Source: Poriferisodalis sp965116715 (GTDB lineage Bacteria; Actinomycetota; Acidimicrobiia; Acidimicrobiales; Poriferisodalaceae). From it: a stretch of DNA of 64,000 bases. Within the stretch, counting starts at the first letter, position 1. Every line of letters begins with the position of its first letter. The position numbers and the translations under genes were made by a program. The DNA lies in NCBI GenBank assembly GCA_965116715.1, contig OZ220724.1:2604001-2668000 (forward strand), given 5' to 3'. The notes beneath the pieces are model-generated. The model made no database searches. It saw only the letters and a list, made by a program, of their open reading frames with translations, and was not told the DNA's origin. Below are positions 24,223 through 31,754 of this stretch, one piece after another.

Positions 24223-24654
24223 ATGGCTCAGTCGCGCAAGCGCACCACTACGGTGCGCGGCGTGGATGCTTGGCTCTACGAACCGGACGAACAACCGAAA
24301 CTGAAGCACCACTGGCAATTCGACCGTGCGGGGTTCATTGAGGCTGGCTCGCAACAGGTCGGGAAATGCCCTGCCGGGATGAGTTTGGACGATGCCCAAG
24401 AACTCTTGGACAACGCGATTCCGTATTTCCCGCCTCGCTGGTCTCGGCCATACCCGCAGCGGCTGTACGCCGTCAGCGACGGGGTTGTGTATCGGGCCAC
24501 TCCGACGAATCCTGGCGTCTCGTACCATGGATTTCCCGAACATCCGGACCGCTTTCCGGACAAGGGAAACGCAAGGCAGGTCAAACAGCTGTTGCTGGGC
24601 GAGGCCGAACGGCAGGGATGCGGGCAGGAGGTGCGCCAATGGATGAACTGGTAG
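24223..24654 (+). CDS. Hypothetical protein coupled to an ImmA/IrrE-family peptidase
   Basis: 143 residues from ATG 24223; the frame is open further upstream but that part covers the DUF5131 remnant and the repeat, so it is not coding. The protein is basic at the start (MAQSRKRTTTVRG) and has SLDDAQELLDNAIPYFPP and LYAVSDGVVYRATPTNPGVSYHGFPEHPDRFPD in the middle, ending with a helix (QVKQLLLGEAERQGCGQEVRQWMNW). I do not recognise the family. Its stop lies 16 bases inside the following gene, so the two are co-translated. A small protein directly before a peptidase of this type could be a toxin or a target of it. Confidence 0.65.
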   Translation: MAQSRKRTTTVRGVDAWLYEPDEQPKLKHHWQFDRAGFIEAGSQQVGKCPAGMSLDDAQELLDNAIPYFPPRWSRPYPQRLYAVSDGVVYRATPTNPGVSYHGFPEHPDRFPDKGNARQVKQLLLGEAERQGCGQEVRQWMNW

Positions 24655-26048
24655 CACGCTCTGCCGACGGCGAGATCGAGTTCGCTCTGAGTTGGTCTTC
24701 CCGCCGCAGGCCCTCAACCGGTGCCGAGGCGACTCTCGGGAGCTTGCGCGTCAGTCTCCGAGGCCGGCCTGTATGGCACGGTCCCGATGACACGACGGGA
24801 GTCGAGTGGACATGGATCGAGCTTCTCGAGTTTCTCAGTGAGTATTGGCTGTTCTTGTCAGTCGAGGACGGCTGTCCGCTTGGCGTCGCGCCGGCCACGG
24901 CGCCGAGGATGCTCGCTGCGGCGGAGGAGGCTGCCGATCGCCTGCCGCCTGCAGAGGCCGAGTTCGAGCGCGAGCAGATCGAGGCATACCGCTCGACGCA
25001 TGACCTGGCAGAGGCCCTGCAGGGGGCGGTTTCGCCTCCGTTGTGGGTAGTTCGGGACGGAAACTTGGGCTGGATGGCTTCGAGCGCAATGACCGCCAAG
25101 ACAGCGTTCAGCGAAGTGCTCCGAGTGCTGACCGATGTCGGCGACTTCATTGCGCGAAAGCTGGAAGGACTGCAGGAGCAGCGTTCGATCCAAGCAGTGA
25201 AGATGTGGCAGCAGCGTGATCGATATGGGCGGCTACGCGCCATCGAAGCGGTGACCGGCTATCCCCCCGAGTTGGTGGCGGAAGTCGAGTCTGTTTTCCC
25301 GTCGCCGGACGAACGCGACATTGACACGTTTGTCTCCAGCGAATTGCTCGCCGCTGCACGTTTGGTGGGCCCTCAACCGCTCACGACCTTGCAGCCGATC
25401 GTTAACGCTGTGCGGCGGGTCAAGAAGTGCAAGACACCTGAGCTAGACCGTCTGGCGGTTCATGCAACTGAGGTAGCCGGATCGGTCGCCGACGAACCGC
25501 CCTATGTCCAAGGACACGAGCTGGCTGGCTGGCTGCGGGCTCAGCGGGGCATCACCAGCGCAAGCGGCCGCGTGGATCCCGATGAACTCCTGCAGTCGTG
25601 GGCCGTGCCCGTGGTCGAAGTCGGCCTTGGACTGCTGAACGTTGATGCAATCGGGTGCTGGGGCCCGAGTCACGGTCCGGCTGTGCTCCTCAACACTGAT
25701 CGGCGCCACGCCTCGAGCTTTGGTCGTAAGCGAGCGACACTGGCGCATGAGATCTGCCATCTCCTCATCGACCGTTCGACGTCGCTGCCCTTGGTTGAGG
25801 TGCTCGGCGGTCGTACTGCACGACATGTCGAGCAGCGCGCCCGTGCCTTCGCGGCTGAACTGCTGCTGCCCCGCGAGCTCGCCGGTCGACTGTTTCTGGG
25901 CTTTGACGGCGATGACGATCGAGCGGCGCGGTCAATTCGGACTCGCTACGGGGTCAGCTCAGCAGTGCTCGGCTGGCAAGTGCTCAACTCGGATGTTCCG
26001 CTCACCCGTGCATCACGCCATTTCGTCGACCGGCTCGTCGGGGAATAG
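24639..26048 (+). CDS. ImmA/IrrE-family metallopeptidase with a large N-terminal domain
   Basis: 469 residues from ATG 24639, with GGAGG seven bases upstream. The C-terminal third is a zinc metallopeptidase: ATLAHEICHLLID (about 366-378, HExxH), and RARAFAAELLLPRELA (third ligand region), as in ImmA/IrrE-type proteins. The first 300 residues are a helix-rich domain with no recognised motif, including LWVVRDGNLGWMA and IARKLEGLQEQRSIQAVKMW. Most ImmA-like genes follow an XRE repressor that they cleave; none is adjacent here, and the upstream partner is the unknown 143-residue protein. The role is inferred only from context. Confidence 0.8.
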   Translation: MDELVARSADGEIEFALSWSSRRRPSTGAEATLGSLRVSLRGRPVWHGPDDTTGVEWTWIELLEFLSEYWLFLSVEDGCPLGVAPATAPRMLAAAEEAADRLPPAEAEFEREQIEAYRSTHDLAEALQGAVSPPLWVVRDGNLGWMASSAMTAKTAFSEVLRVLTDVGDFIARKLEGLQEQRSIQAVKMWQQRDRYGRLRAIEAVTGYPPELVAEVESVFPSPDERDIDTFVSSELLAAARLVGPQPLTTLQPIVNAVRRVKKCKTPELDRLAVHATEVAGSVADEPPYVQGHELAGWLRAQRGITSASGRVDPDELLQSWAVPVVEVGLGLLNVDAIGCWGPSHGPAVLLNTDRRHASSFGRKRATLAHEICHLLIDRSTSLPLVEVLGGRTARHVEQRARAFAAELLLPRELAGRLFLGFDGDDDRAARSIRTRYGVSSAVLGWQVLNSDVPLTRASRHFVDRLVGE

Positions 26049-26077
26049 CTGCTACACCCCGTCCCTACGGTTGGGGC

Positions 26078-26857
26078 GTGGCTGGCAAGTCGGCGATCGA
26101 GTGGACCGAGGCGACGTGGAACCCGACCACGGGCTGCGATCGGGTGTCGCCGGGCTGCGACCGCTGCTATGCGCAGACCCTGGCCAAGCGGCTCAAAGCG
26201 ATGGGGTCGCCCAAGTACCAGAACGACGGCGACCCGGCGACGAGCGGGCCGGGCTTCAAGCTCACCTTGCATCGGTCATCGCTCGATGTGCCTCGACGCT
26301 GGAGCGCACCCCGCCTCGTGTTCGTGGACTCGATGAGCGATCTCTTCCATGACGATGTGCCGCCAGAGTTCATCGCGCAGGTCTTCGAGGTGATCCGCCA
26401 GACGCCCCAGCACACCTACCAGGTGCTCACCAAGCGAGCGCAGCGGCTGAGCCGGATCGCAGGCGAGCTGGACTGGCCGTCGAATCTGTGGATGGGCGTG
26501 AGCGTGGAGACTCGCCGGTACGCCTTCCGCATCGATCACCTGCGCAAGGTGCCCGCAGCGGTGAGGTTCGTGAGCGCCGAGCCGTTGCTCGGCCCGCTCG
26601 GCGAGCTCGATCTTGCGGGCATCGACTGGGTGATTGCCGGCGGCGAGTCCGGTGCCGGCGCCCGGCCCATGGAGCTGGAGTGGGTCACCGAGCTGCGCGA
26701 CAGGTGCACGGCGGCCGGCGTGGCGTTCTTCTTCAAGCAGTGGGGCGGCAGGACGCCCAAGGCCGGCGGGCGCGAGCTCGAGGGCGAGGTGTGGGACGAA
26801 CTGCCGACAGCGGCGCAGATCGTGAGATCTGGACCCGCAAATACAATGAACTCATGA
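26078..26857 (+). CDS. DUF5131 protein, phage Gp37/Gp68 family
   Basis: 259 residues from GTG 26078. WTEATWNPTTGCDRVSPGCDRCYAQTLAKR (Cys20, Cys27, Cys30) is the family's N-terminal signature, a cysteine arrangement related to radical SAM-like iron-sulfur proteins. It continues with LVFVDSMSDLFHDDVPPEFI, YQVLTKRAQRLSRIAGEL, NLWMGVSVET, RFVSAEPLLGPL and DWVIAGGESGAGARPM, all conserved in the Gp37/Gp68 group of phage and defence islands, often beside a TcmP-type partner that is not present here. A second, internally deleted copy lies at 24041. Its stop overlaps the next start (ATGA). Confidence 0.9.
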   Translation: MAGKSAIEWTEATWNPTTGCDRVSPGCDRCYAQTLAKRLKAMGSPKYQNDGDPATSGPGFKLTLHRSSLDVPRRWSAPRLVFVDSMSDLFHDDVPPEFIAQVFEVIRQTPQHTYQVLTKRAQRLSRIAGELDWPSNLWMGVSVETRRYAFRIDHLRKVPAAVRFVSAEPLLGPLGELDLAGIDWVIAGGESGAGARPMELEWVTELRDRCTAAGVAFFFKQWGGRTPKAGGRELEGEVWDELPTAAQIVRSGPANTMNS

Positions 26858-27201
26858 CTGGCCGCGTTGAGACCGACACGTGCGAAGAGACGCGCCGTCC
26901 ACTCGGGCGGATGCCAGTCGCGATCCCGGCAGACGTCGGCGATCGGTCGCTGCCCAAGGCAAAGGGCACGGTGAGGCTCCCTGACCACGTCGCGTGGAGC
27001 CCACCATATGTCTATGACTTGGAAGATCGTCAACAGCGCTGCCGGGCCTACGCCAGAGTCATGACTGAGGGCCTGGAAGCCGACGTGCGGTACTTCGTCG
27101 ATGTCGACGCTCTCGTCGACATGTGGGACGAGATCTACTTGGCACCGCATGTGCGGGAGCGTTGGCGTGACTGGCTCGCCGAGCACCGACAGTTGACCTA
27201 G
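26854..27201 (+). CDS. Partner protein upstream of an AbiEii-type toxin, probable antitoxin
   Basis: 115 residues from ATG 26854. The middle reads GTVRLPDHVAWSPPYVYDLEDRQQRCRAYARVMTEG, then DVRYFVDVDALVDMWDEIYLAPHVRERWRDWLAEH. Proteins of this form are often found directly upstream of AbiEii/AbiGii-type nucleotidyltransferases in actinobacteria (family recalled from memory, not searched), as here, with the next start 7 bases later. That position suggests the antitoxin of the pair. The N-terminal 25 residues are unstructured. It overlaps the DUF5131 stop and so may be read from the same transcript. Confidence 0.7.
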   Translation: MTGRVETDTCEETRRPLGRMPVAIPADVGDRSLPKAKGTVRLPDHVAWSPPYVYDLEDRQQRCRAYARVMTEGLEADVRYFVDVDALVDMWDEIYLAPHVRERWRDWLAEHRQLT

Positions 27202-27208
27202 CTGCGCA

Positions 27209-27823
27209 GTGCTGTCCGATCTTCAACAGGAGATTCTGCGCATCCTGGCCGACCTCGCCGAGAGTGACGACTTCGCTCTCGCCGGTGGCGCAGCCATCAT
27301 CGTCAGCGGAATCGCAGACCGACCGACCAACGATCTCGACTTCTTCACGGTGCATCCGAAGACCGTCGCGGCGCTGCTTGACGCCGCTCAGGCCGCCCTT
27401 GAGCACGCAGGCTTCGAAGTGACACGCCTCGCAGAAGGATCGACGTTCGCACGGCTGCGCGTAGGCGGTCCCGACGAGGTGACGTATGTCGACCTCGCAT
27501 CGGATGCCCGTATGTTGCCGGCCCGTTCAACCGATACGGGCTTCATGCTGGCCGAGGCCGAACTGGCAGCAGACAAGGTGCTCGCACTGTCGGGTCGAGG
27601 CGAATCCAGGGACTTCATCGATTTCCGAGGCTTGTTGACCCGCTTCGACATCGACCACCTCTGCCAGCTCGCGGGCGAGAAGGACCCCGGCTTCGCCCCC
27701 GAGCAGCTAGTGGCTGCTCTGGAGTACTTCGACCGGATTCCGCCCGCCGAATTCGCCGAATACACAGACGACTACGACGGATTGCGCGACTGCGTACATG
27801 CAGCGCGCCAATCCCTCGAATAG
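27209..27823 (+). CDS. AbiEii/AbiGii-type nucleotidyltransferase toxin
   Basis: 204 residues from GTG 27209. The nucleotidyltransferase signature is visible: FALAGGAAIIVSGIADRPTNDLDFFT (about 24-49), that is the G-G-x-A loop and the D-x-D metal site (DLDF), then YVDLASDARMLPA (third acidic position). The C-terminal helices (LAADKVLALSGRGESRDFIDFRGL) are also typical of AbiEii. AbiE-type toxins transfer nucleotides to tRNA or a similar target and act in abortive infection together with a cognate antitoxin; here the upstream 115-residue gene takes that position. Confidence 0.88.
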   Translation: MLSDLQQEILRILADLAESDDFALAGGAAIIVSGIADRPTNDLDFFTVHPKTVAALLDAAQAALEHAGFEVTRLAEGSTFARLRVGGPDEVTYVDLASDARMLPARSTDTGFMLAEAELAADKVLALSGRGESRDFIDFRGLLTRFDIDHLCQLAGEKDPGFAPEQLVAALEYFDRIPPAEFAEYTDDYDGLRDCVHAARQSLE

Positions 27824-28081
27824 CTGGCTCTGACAGCCGATTTGCTTGAGCGCTCGCATGACAGGAAACACCCGCCCGGGGGCTTGAACCGAAGTCGCCG
27901 CCCGGCGGGCGGGGAGCAGATACTCGCACCGTAATGGGCCGACCGATCCGGCATCTTGTCGCACATTCTGATGGCTGCGTGGAGCATCGGCCGAAACCAG
28001 GTTGGTCGATTCCCGGACCGTCGCTTATGGTGATTGCGTACTTCAAAATCGGCGCATAGGCCCTTGGCTGAACGCCACGTC
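27824..28081. other. Noncoding stretch after the AbiEii gene
   Basis: About 260 bases with no convincing frame on either strand. Short G/C-rich inverted segments (near 27870-27910) are present, including GCCCGGGGGC and GCCGCCCGGCGGGCGG, without a terminator-like tail. It leads into the hairpin at 28082 and the repeat at 28131. Confidence 0.4.
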
Positions 28082-28107
28082 CTACGGCCGCCTGCGGGCG
28101 GCCGTAG
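28082..28107. terminator. Perfect 11-bp hairpin, possible terminator or structured element
   Basis: CTACGGCCGCC and GGCGGCCGTAG form an uninterrupted 11-base-pair stem around a TGCG loop. No long T run follows; GC-rich actinobacterial terminators often lack one. It lies between the AbiEii gene and the repeat copy at 28131. Confidence 0.5.
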
Positions 28108-28130
28108 CTGTGTGTGGTGCCAGGCAGCGG

Positions 28131-28199
28131 TATCATCAGGGCACCCCACCGGGGCGCGTAACCCCGGTCCGACGGCCCCGACTTCGGTCGGGGCTGTTT
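28131..28199 (+). repeat. Dual-hairpin element copy 2 with promoter-like start, candidate small RNA
   Basis: A -10-like TATCAT (28131-28136) lies seven bases before the 56-base core (28144-28199), the same spacing as in copy 1. The core holds CCGGGG/CCCCGG (28149-28154 and 28162-28167) and an eight-pair GCCCCGAC/GTCGGGGC hairpin with a TTCG loop (28175-28194), then CTGTTT. The second hairpin is a good bidirectional terminator for the MBL gene that ends at 28205. A faint -35 CTGTGT lies at 28108. Confidence 0.55.
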
Positions 28200-28204
28200 A
28201 GCGT

Positions 28205-28882
28205 CTAGGCCTCGAATGCCTGGGGGTCGTGGCTGAAGTGGGCTCGGGCCGGGTTCAGAGAGCGCAGCCGGGCGACAGATTCCAAGCCGACGGTGTGCCA
28301 GCTGGGGTCGTGCATGTCGCCGACGGTTGTAGCGGCCGCCGTGAACTCTGCGCCCGAGAAGCAGGCCTGGCCGACGACGATCTCGAGACCCCGATCCGTC
28401 TGCACGGCGACCGAGAGGTGCCCGGGGGAGTGGCCAGGGGTGTGCAGCACTTGGACTCCATCCGCAATCAGCTCGCCGTCACCGGCCAGCCGGCGGCGGC
28501 TCGGCTCGATGTGGGCCCACTCGGGCACCGTGTAGAGCTCGGTGGTCGAGACCTTCAGCTCAGCTTCGGTGACCCAGACCGGGGCGTGGCCGAGGAGATG
28601 GTTCTGGCCGCAGTGGTCGAAGTGCAGATGCGTGTTGACCACCGCTGAAACGTCACGTTCGTCGTACCCGGCGGCGGCGAGCACGCTCGTGATCAAGGCC
28701 ACGTCGGGCGCATACAGCTCGTCGATGAGTGGGTGGCCGGCCCTCGGGCCGGTGTCGATCACGATGAGCCCGTCGGGGTGATCGATGACGTAGCAACAGA
28801 TCTCGCAAACTTGTTCCGCGGCTCGTGGATGGCTTTCCGGCAGGCTCATGCGGCCGAGAGGGAGCTGGTGGACAGCGGTCAT
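28205..28882 (-). CDS. Metallo-beta-lactamase-fold hydrolase, AHL-lactonase-like
   Basis: 225 residues from ATG 28882 (ATG 28927 is an alternative; the frame is open to 29065). The metal site is NTHLHFDHCGQN (HxHxDH), with HTPGHSPGHLSV later. YVIDHPDGLIVIDTGPRAG is the N-terminal strand typical of the N-acyl-homoserine-lactonase branch. The final HFSHDPQAFEA is also seen in that branch. It may degrade lactone signals or other esters; the substrate is not visible. It is divergent from the XRE gene at 29034, sharing the operator at 28971-29002, and ends just after the dual-hairpin element. Confidence 0.82.
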   Translation of the reverse strand: MTAVHQLPLGRMSLPESHPRAAEQVCEICCYVIDHPDGLIVIDTGPRAGHPLIDELYAPDVALITSVLAAAGYDERDVSAVVNTHLHFDHCGQNHLLGHAPVWVTEAELKVSTTELYTVPEWAHIEPSRRRLAGDGELIADGVQVLHTPGHSPGHLSVAVQTDRGLEIVVGQACFSGAEFTAAATTVGDMHDPSWHTVGLESVARLRSLNPARAHFSHDPQAFEA

Positions 28883-28970
28883 TGCGTTGCAAGTCTCGAC
28901 GAATCGCGACGCCGTCACATCAACCATCACACCGAGCGCCCGCCCAAGCCCTCGCATCGCCAGAATCGCT

Positions 28971-29002
28971 TTGCTGCCATTATCGCAATAATGCAATAAT
29001 GG
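28971..29002. promoter_or_regulatory. Operator and promoter between MBL gene and XRE gene
   Basis: A dyad CCATTAT (28977-28983) and ATAATGG (28996-29002) encloses tandem copies of GCAATAAT. On the plus strand, TTGCTG (28971-28976) with a 17-18 base spacer leads to CAATAAT as -10 for the XRE gene. On the minus strand, GATAAT (28984-28979) is a good -10 toward the MBL gene. A regulator bound at the dyad would control both. Confidence 0.6.
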
Positions 29003-29033
29003 CGTGGGGCGCCAATCGTGAAGGAGCTCGGCG

Positions 29034-29354
29034 GTGGTGAGACGAACTCGTTGGGAGGATGTCAAGGCGAGTCGCGGTGAGCCTTCTCCTATGGCGCGTG
29101 CCGCCGTCGAGCAGGACCTCGCCTTGGGTCAGCTCATTCACGATCTCCGGGTGCAGGCGGGCCTGAGTCAGCGGGAGCTCGCCGATCGCATGGGCACAAC
29201 GCAGTCGGTGATCTCGCGCCTCGAGGAAGGCGGCGGAGCACGCAACCGGATCGACACACTCGCCCGTGTGGCCTCCGGACTAGACCGCCATCTCGTGCTG
29301 TCGTTTCCCGCGGAGCCTCCCAGCCAGCTCCACGACGCAGTACAGGTTGCCTGA
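29034..29354 (+). CDS. XRE-family regulator, HigA-type antitoxin-like
   Basis: 106 residues from GTG 29034 (a second GTG follows at once), with AAGGAG about eight bases upstream. The helix-turn-helix reads LGQLIHDLRVQAGLSQRELADRMGTTQSVISRLEEG (about residues 30-66), as in HigA-type antitoxins, which usually follow a HigB/RelE toxin. There is no such toxin upstream; the neighbour is the divergent MBL hydrolase. It is therefore an orphan antitoxin or a simple local repressor acting on the dyad at 28971-29002. Confidence 0.8.
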   Translation: MVRRTRWEDVKASRGEPSPMARAAVEQDLALGQLIHDLRVQAGLSQRELADRMGTTQSVISRLEEGGGARNRIDTLARVASGLDRHLVLSFPAEPPSQLHDAVQVA

Positions 29355-29376
29355 GCCTTCCTGGGAGTCGCTCACA

Positions 29377-29751
29377 TCAGCCGGCGACGAGTTGCTGGAC
29401 CCGTTGGTGCGACACGCCTAGGAGCCGGGCTGCGTCACGGCGTGAGACGCCGGCTTCGGTGAGCCGCAACGCTGCGGCGCGTTGGCGAGCCAAGTAGATC
29501 TCGTGCGCTTCCTGGGCCTGGTCGCGCAGGCGTGAGAGTTCGGCAACATCAATGTCGGCTACGTCGATGCGCTCGTCCAGTTCCACCGTGGCTTCGGGAA
29601 CATCGGCGGTGACAGCGATGGCCTCACGAGCATTCGTCGCCGCTTCGTCGAGGTTCCGGCCGAACGTATGGACTTCGGCCATGCCGTCAATGTCGACGAG
29701 CCAGGCGTCGTCGCCGGGGTCTCGCCGGTAGGTAACTGCGTAAGTGGTCAT
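29377..29751 (-). CDS. HicB-like antitoxin-type protein with C-terminal helix-turn-helix
   Basis: 124 residues from ATG 29751. The N-terminal half, TYAVTYRRDPGDDAWLVDIDGMAEVHTFGRNLDEAATNAREAIAV, is the HicB-type partial RNase H fold (beta strand, W-x-V-x-I/x-G, helix). The C-terminal RLTEAGVSRRDAARLLGVSHQRVQQLV is a helix-turn-helix. HicB proteins neutralise HicA, an mRNA-binding toxin, but no HicA-like small gene is visible nearby, so it looks orphan. The dyad 20 bases upstream (29771) is the likely binding site. Confidence 0.75.
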   Translation of the reverse strand: MTTYAVTYRRDPGDDAWLVDIDGMAEVHTFGRNLDEAATNAREAIAVTADVPEATVELDERIDVADIDVAELSRLRDQAQEAHEIYLARQRAAALRLTEAGVSRRDAARLLGVSHQRVQQLVAG

Positions 29752-29770
29752 CGCCTCAGCCCGTTGCCGG

Positions 29771-29798
29771 TAGCGTGTCAATCGCGCTAGACACGCTA
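29771..29798. promoter_or_regulatory. Inverted repeat upstream of the HicB-like gene
   Basis: TAGCGTGTC (29771-29779) and GACACGCTA (29790-29798) are perfect 9-bp arms with a 10-base spacer, about 20 bases from the HicB-like start. It is a probable operator for that protein's C-terminal helix-turn-helix. Confidence 0.6.
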
Positions 29799-29888
29799 GT
29801 TAGTGCCCGAGCTCGCTGAGCACTCGTCCGGGCCTTGGATCGGGCCTTGGTGCCTCTGAGGAACCCAGCGAACAGGAGGACTCTGCTG

Positions 29889-30035
29889 ATGCCGAGCACC
29901 AGAGAGTTCAGCGAATTGCGGGACGAGGTACGGCGCGATCCCGAACGCGCCCGACGGATCGACGAGGCCAAACTGCGAGCGCTCGCAGAGCTGCGTTCTT
30001 GCGACTCGTTAGTCCCACCTCAGCGCGGGGCGTGA
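29889..30035 (+). pseudogene. Truncated antitoxin-type gene
   Basis: 48 residues from ATG 29889 with a strong AGGAGG about ten bases upstream. PSTREFSELRDEVRRDPERARRIDEAKLRALAEL is the N-terminal helical part of XRE antitoxins that normally continue for 60 or more residues with a helix-turn-helix. Here the frame ends soon after (LRSCDSLVPPQRGA), with no DNA-binding part. A truncation or frameshift has removed it. The ABC permease ends 14 bases downstream on the opposite strand. Confidence 0.6.
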
Positions 30036-30048
30036 CGTTGGGAGTCGA

Positions 30049-30780
30049 TTACTCGCCGAGGAAGCTCTCTTTGGGCTTGTCGGACCGGAACTGCCACAGG
30101 GTGACGGCGACGAACATTGCTGCGAAGCCGAGCAGCATTGCGATGGCACGACCGAATCCGGGCTCGCCGGCGAGCACGCTGCGGTAGGCGTCGATTGCCC
30201 AGTACACGGGGCTGGCGGGGGCGATGGCCTGTACCCAGCCCGGCAGCGTGGTGATCTGCGCGATGGCGCCGCCGGCACCGGCGACGGCCATGGTGCCGAG
30301 CATCGAGGCGGCGTTCAGCTGTGACGTGGTGCGGCACAGCGACGTCAGTGCGATCGCCAGGGTGACGTAGACCGCCGCGCAGGCCAGCGCCGTGATGACG
30401 AGCTGGGCCGCACCGCCGGGCACCTCGAGGCCGAAAGTGGCGATGCCGACGGCCACCAGCAGCAGCTGCTGGCCGGCGGTCACGGTGAGCATGGGGATGG
30501 CCTTGCCAGCCACGATCTCGATCGTGCGGACCGGGGCGATGCGCAGCCGGTCCCAGGTGCCCCATCCGTGCTCGCGGAAGAACGAGAACCCCATTGACCC
30601 GGTGCCCAGCAGTGCGAACAGCGAGGCCAGGGCGGGCACCGAATGCGCCGGCCCGCCGATGAGCGCGTCGGACACAAAGAACAGCAGCACGCCCGGCATG
30701 CCGATCAGGACGAACAGGAGGAAGGGGTCGCGGCGCAGCAGGCGCAGCTCGTTGCGGGTGACGAGGAGGGTTCTAGACAC
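30049..30780 (-). CDS. ABC-2 type transporter permease
   Basis: 243 residues with about six membrane helices, for example FLLFVLIGMPGVLLFFVSDAL near the N-terminus, LVITALACAAVYVTLAIALTSL, and FGRAIAMLLGFAAMFVAVTLW at the end. The N-terminus LRLLRRDPFLLF and the conserved short helix region (REHGWGTWDRLRIAPV) match ABC-2 exporters for drugs or polysaccharides. Its ATG overlaps the end of the ATPase gene by 8 bases, so the two form one exporter operon. Substrate unknown. It marks the approximate end of the defence island. Confidence 0.85.
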   Translation of the reverse strand: MSRTLLVTRNELRLLRRDPFLLFVLIGMPGVLLFFVSDALIGGPAHSVPALASLFALLGTGSMGFSFFREHGWGTWDRLRIAPVRTIEIVAGKAIPMLTVTAGQQLLLVAVGIATFGLEVPGGAAQLVITALACAAVYVTLAIALTSLCRTTSQLNAASMLGTMAVAGAGGAIAQITTLPGWVQAIAPASPVYWAIDAYRSVLAGEPGFGRAIAMLLGFAAMFVAVTLWQFRSDKPKESFLGE

Positions 30781-31636
30781 CGGCGGTGCCGCTCCCGCCT
30801 TCAGTTCCGCCGATCACCCGCTCGTACAGGCGGCGGACCGAAGGCCGCTCCACAACCACTTCGGCGATCTGGTCTTGATCGACGGAGTTGATCGCCGCCA
30901 GCAGGTCACGGTCGTCGAACGACACGGTCTCGCCGTTGCCGAGCGTGATGACCGTGGCCGGTTCGGCGACGGTTGCGAGCAGGTCGGCCAGCGGCCCGGC
31001 CGCAACCCGCCGACCGTGATCGATGATCACGAGCGAGTCGCACGCCTCATCGGCTTCCTCGAGGTAGTGGGTGCTGAAGATGACCGCCGTGCCCTGGTCC
31101 GCCAGCCGGCGGATGCCGTCGATCACCCGCCGGCGGGCCGCGACGTCGAGGCCGGCCGTCGGCTCGTCCACCAGCAGCAGTCTGGGTTCGTGGATCACGG
31201 CGGTCGCCAGGTGGACCAGCTTCTGCTGACCCACGCTGAGGTCCTTCACCCTGCGGTCGGCCAGCGGGCCGAGATCGAACAGGTCGACGATCTTCTCAGT
31301 TGCTGCGGCCAGCGACCTTCCCCGCAGGCCGTAGAGGCCGCCGAAGTAGGACAGGTTGTCGGAAACTCGCAGCGACAGGTAGAGCGCCGTCAGCTGGGCG
31401 GCGTACCCGACCCTGGCGCTGACCGGCCGCGAGTTCGGGGTGAGCCCGTCGACGGCGATCTGCCCGCCGTCGGGCTGCAGCAGACCGACGATGCAGTCCA
31501 TCGTGGTGGTCTTGCCGGCGCCGTTGGGACCCAGCAGGCCGACCGTCTCGCCGGGTGCCACCGAGAACGACAGGTCATCGACGGCGACGATCGAGTCGTA
31601 CCGCTTGGTCAGCGACTCGACATCCAGCAGCGTCAC
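30773..31636 (-). CDS. ABC transporter ATP-binding protein
   Basis: 287 residues from GTG 31636 (the frame is open far upstream, but that part is a shadow of the DUF1697 gene). Walker A GLLGPNGAGKTTTMD (about 40), LSVGQQKLVHLA (signature with VGQQK in place of SGGQ), Walker B LLLVDEPTAGLD and the switch HYLEEADEACD are all clear, so it should hydrolyse ATP. It pairs with the permease that follows and has the general form of DrrA-type drug-export ATPases. The C-terminal 60 residues are a regulatory extension. Confidence 0.9.
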   Translation of the reverse strand: MTLLDVESLTKRYDSIVAVDDLSFSVAPGETVGLLGPNGAGKTTTMDCIVGLLQPDGGQIAVDGLTPNSRPVSARVGYAAQLTALYLSLRVSDNLSYFGGLYGLRGRSLAAATEKIVDLFDLGPLADRRVKDLSVGQQKLVHLATAVIHEPRLLLVDEPTAGLDVAARRRVIDGIRRLADQGTAVIFSTHYLEEADEACDSLVIIDHGRRVAAGPLADLLATVAEPATVITLGNGETVSFDDRDLLAAINSVDQDQIAEVVVERPSVRRLYERVIGGTEGGSGTAGV

Positions 31637-31754
31637 AGCCGACAGTCTGGCCGCCCGACCCCGTTTGCCAACTGTTGGAGGCAGGACGCAGAGTCGGGGC
31701 TCGCGTCTCCGCCAACAGTGTGCTTCGCCGAAGACCGACCACTGGGCTGAACGG

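Noticed and set aside
27990..28030. A tRNA-like GGTTGGTCGATTCCC segment
   Set aside because: No acceptor or anticodon stem can be formed around it.
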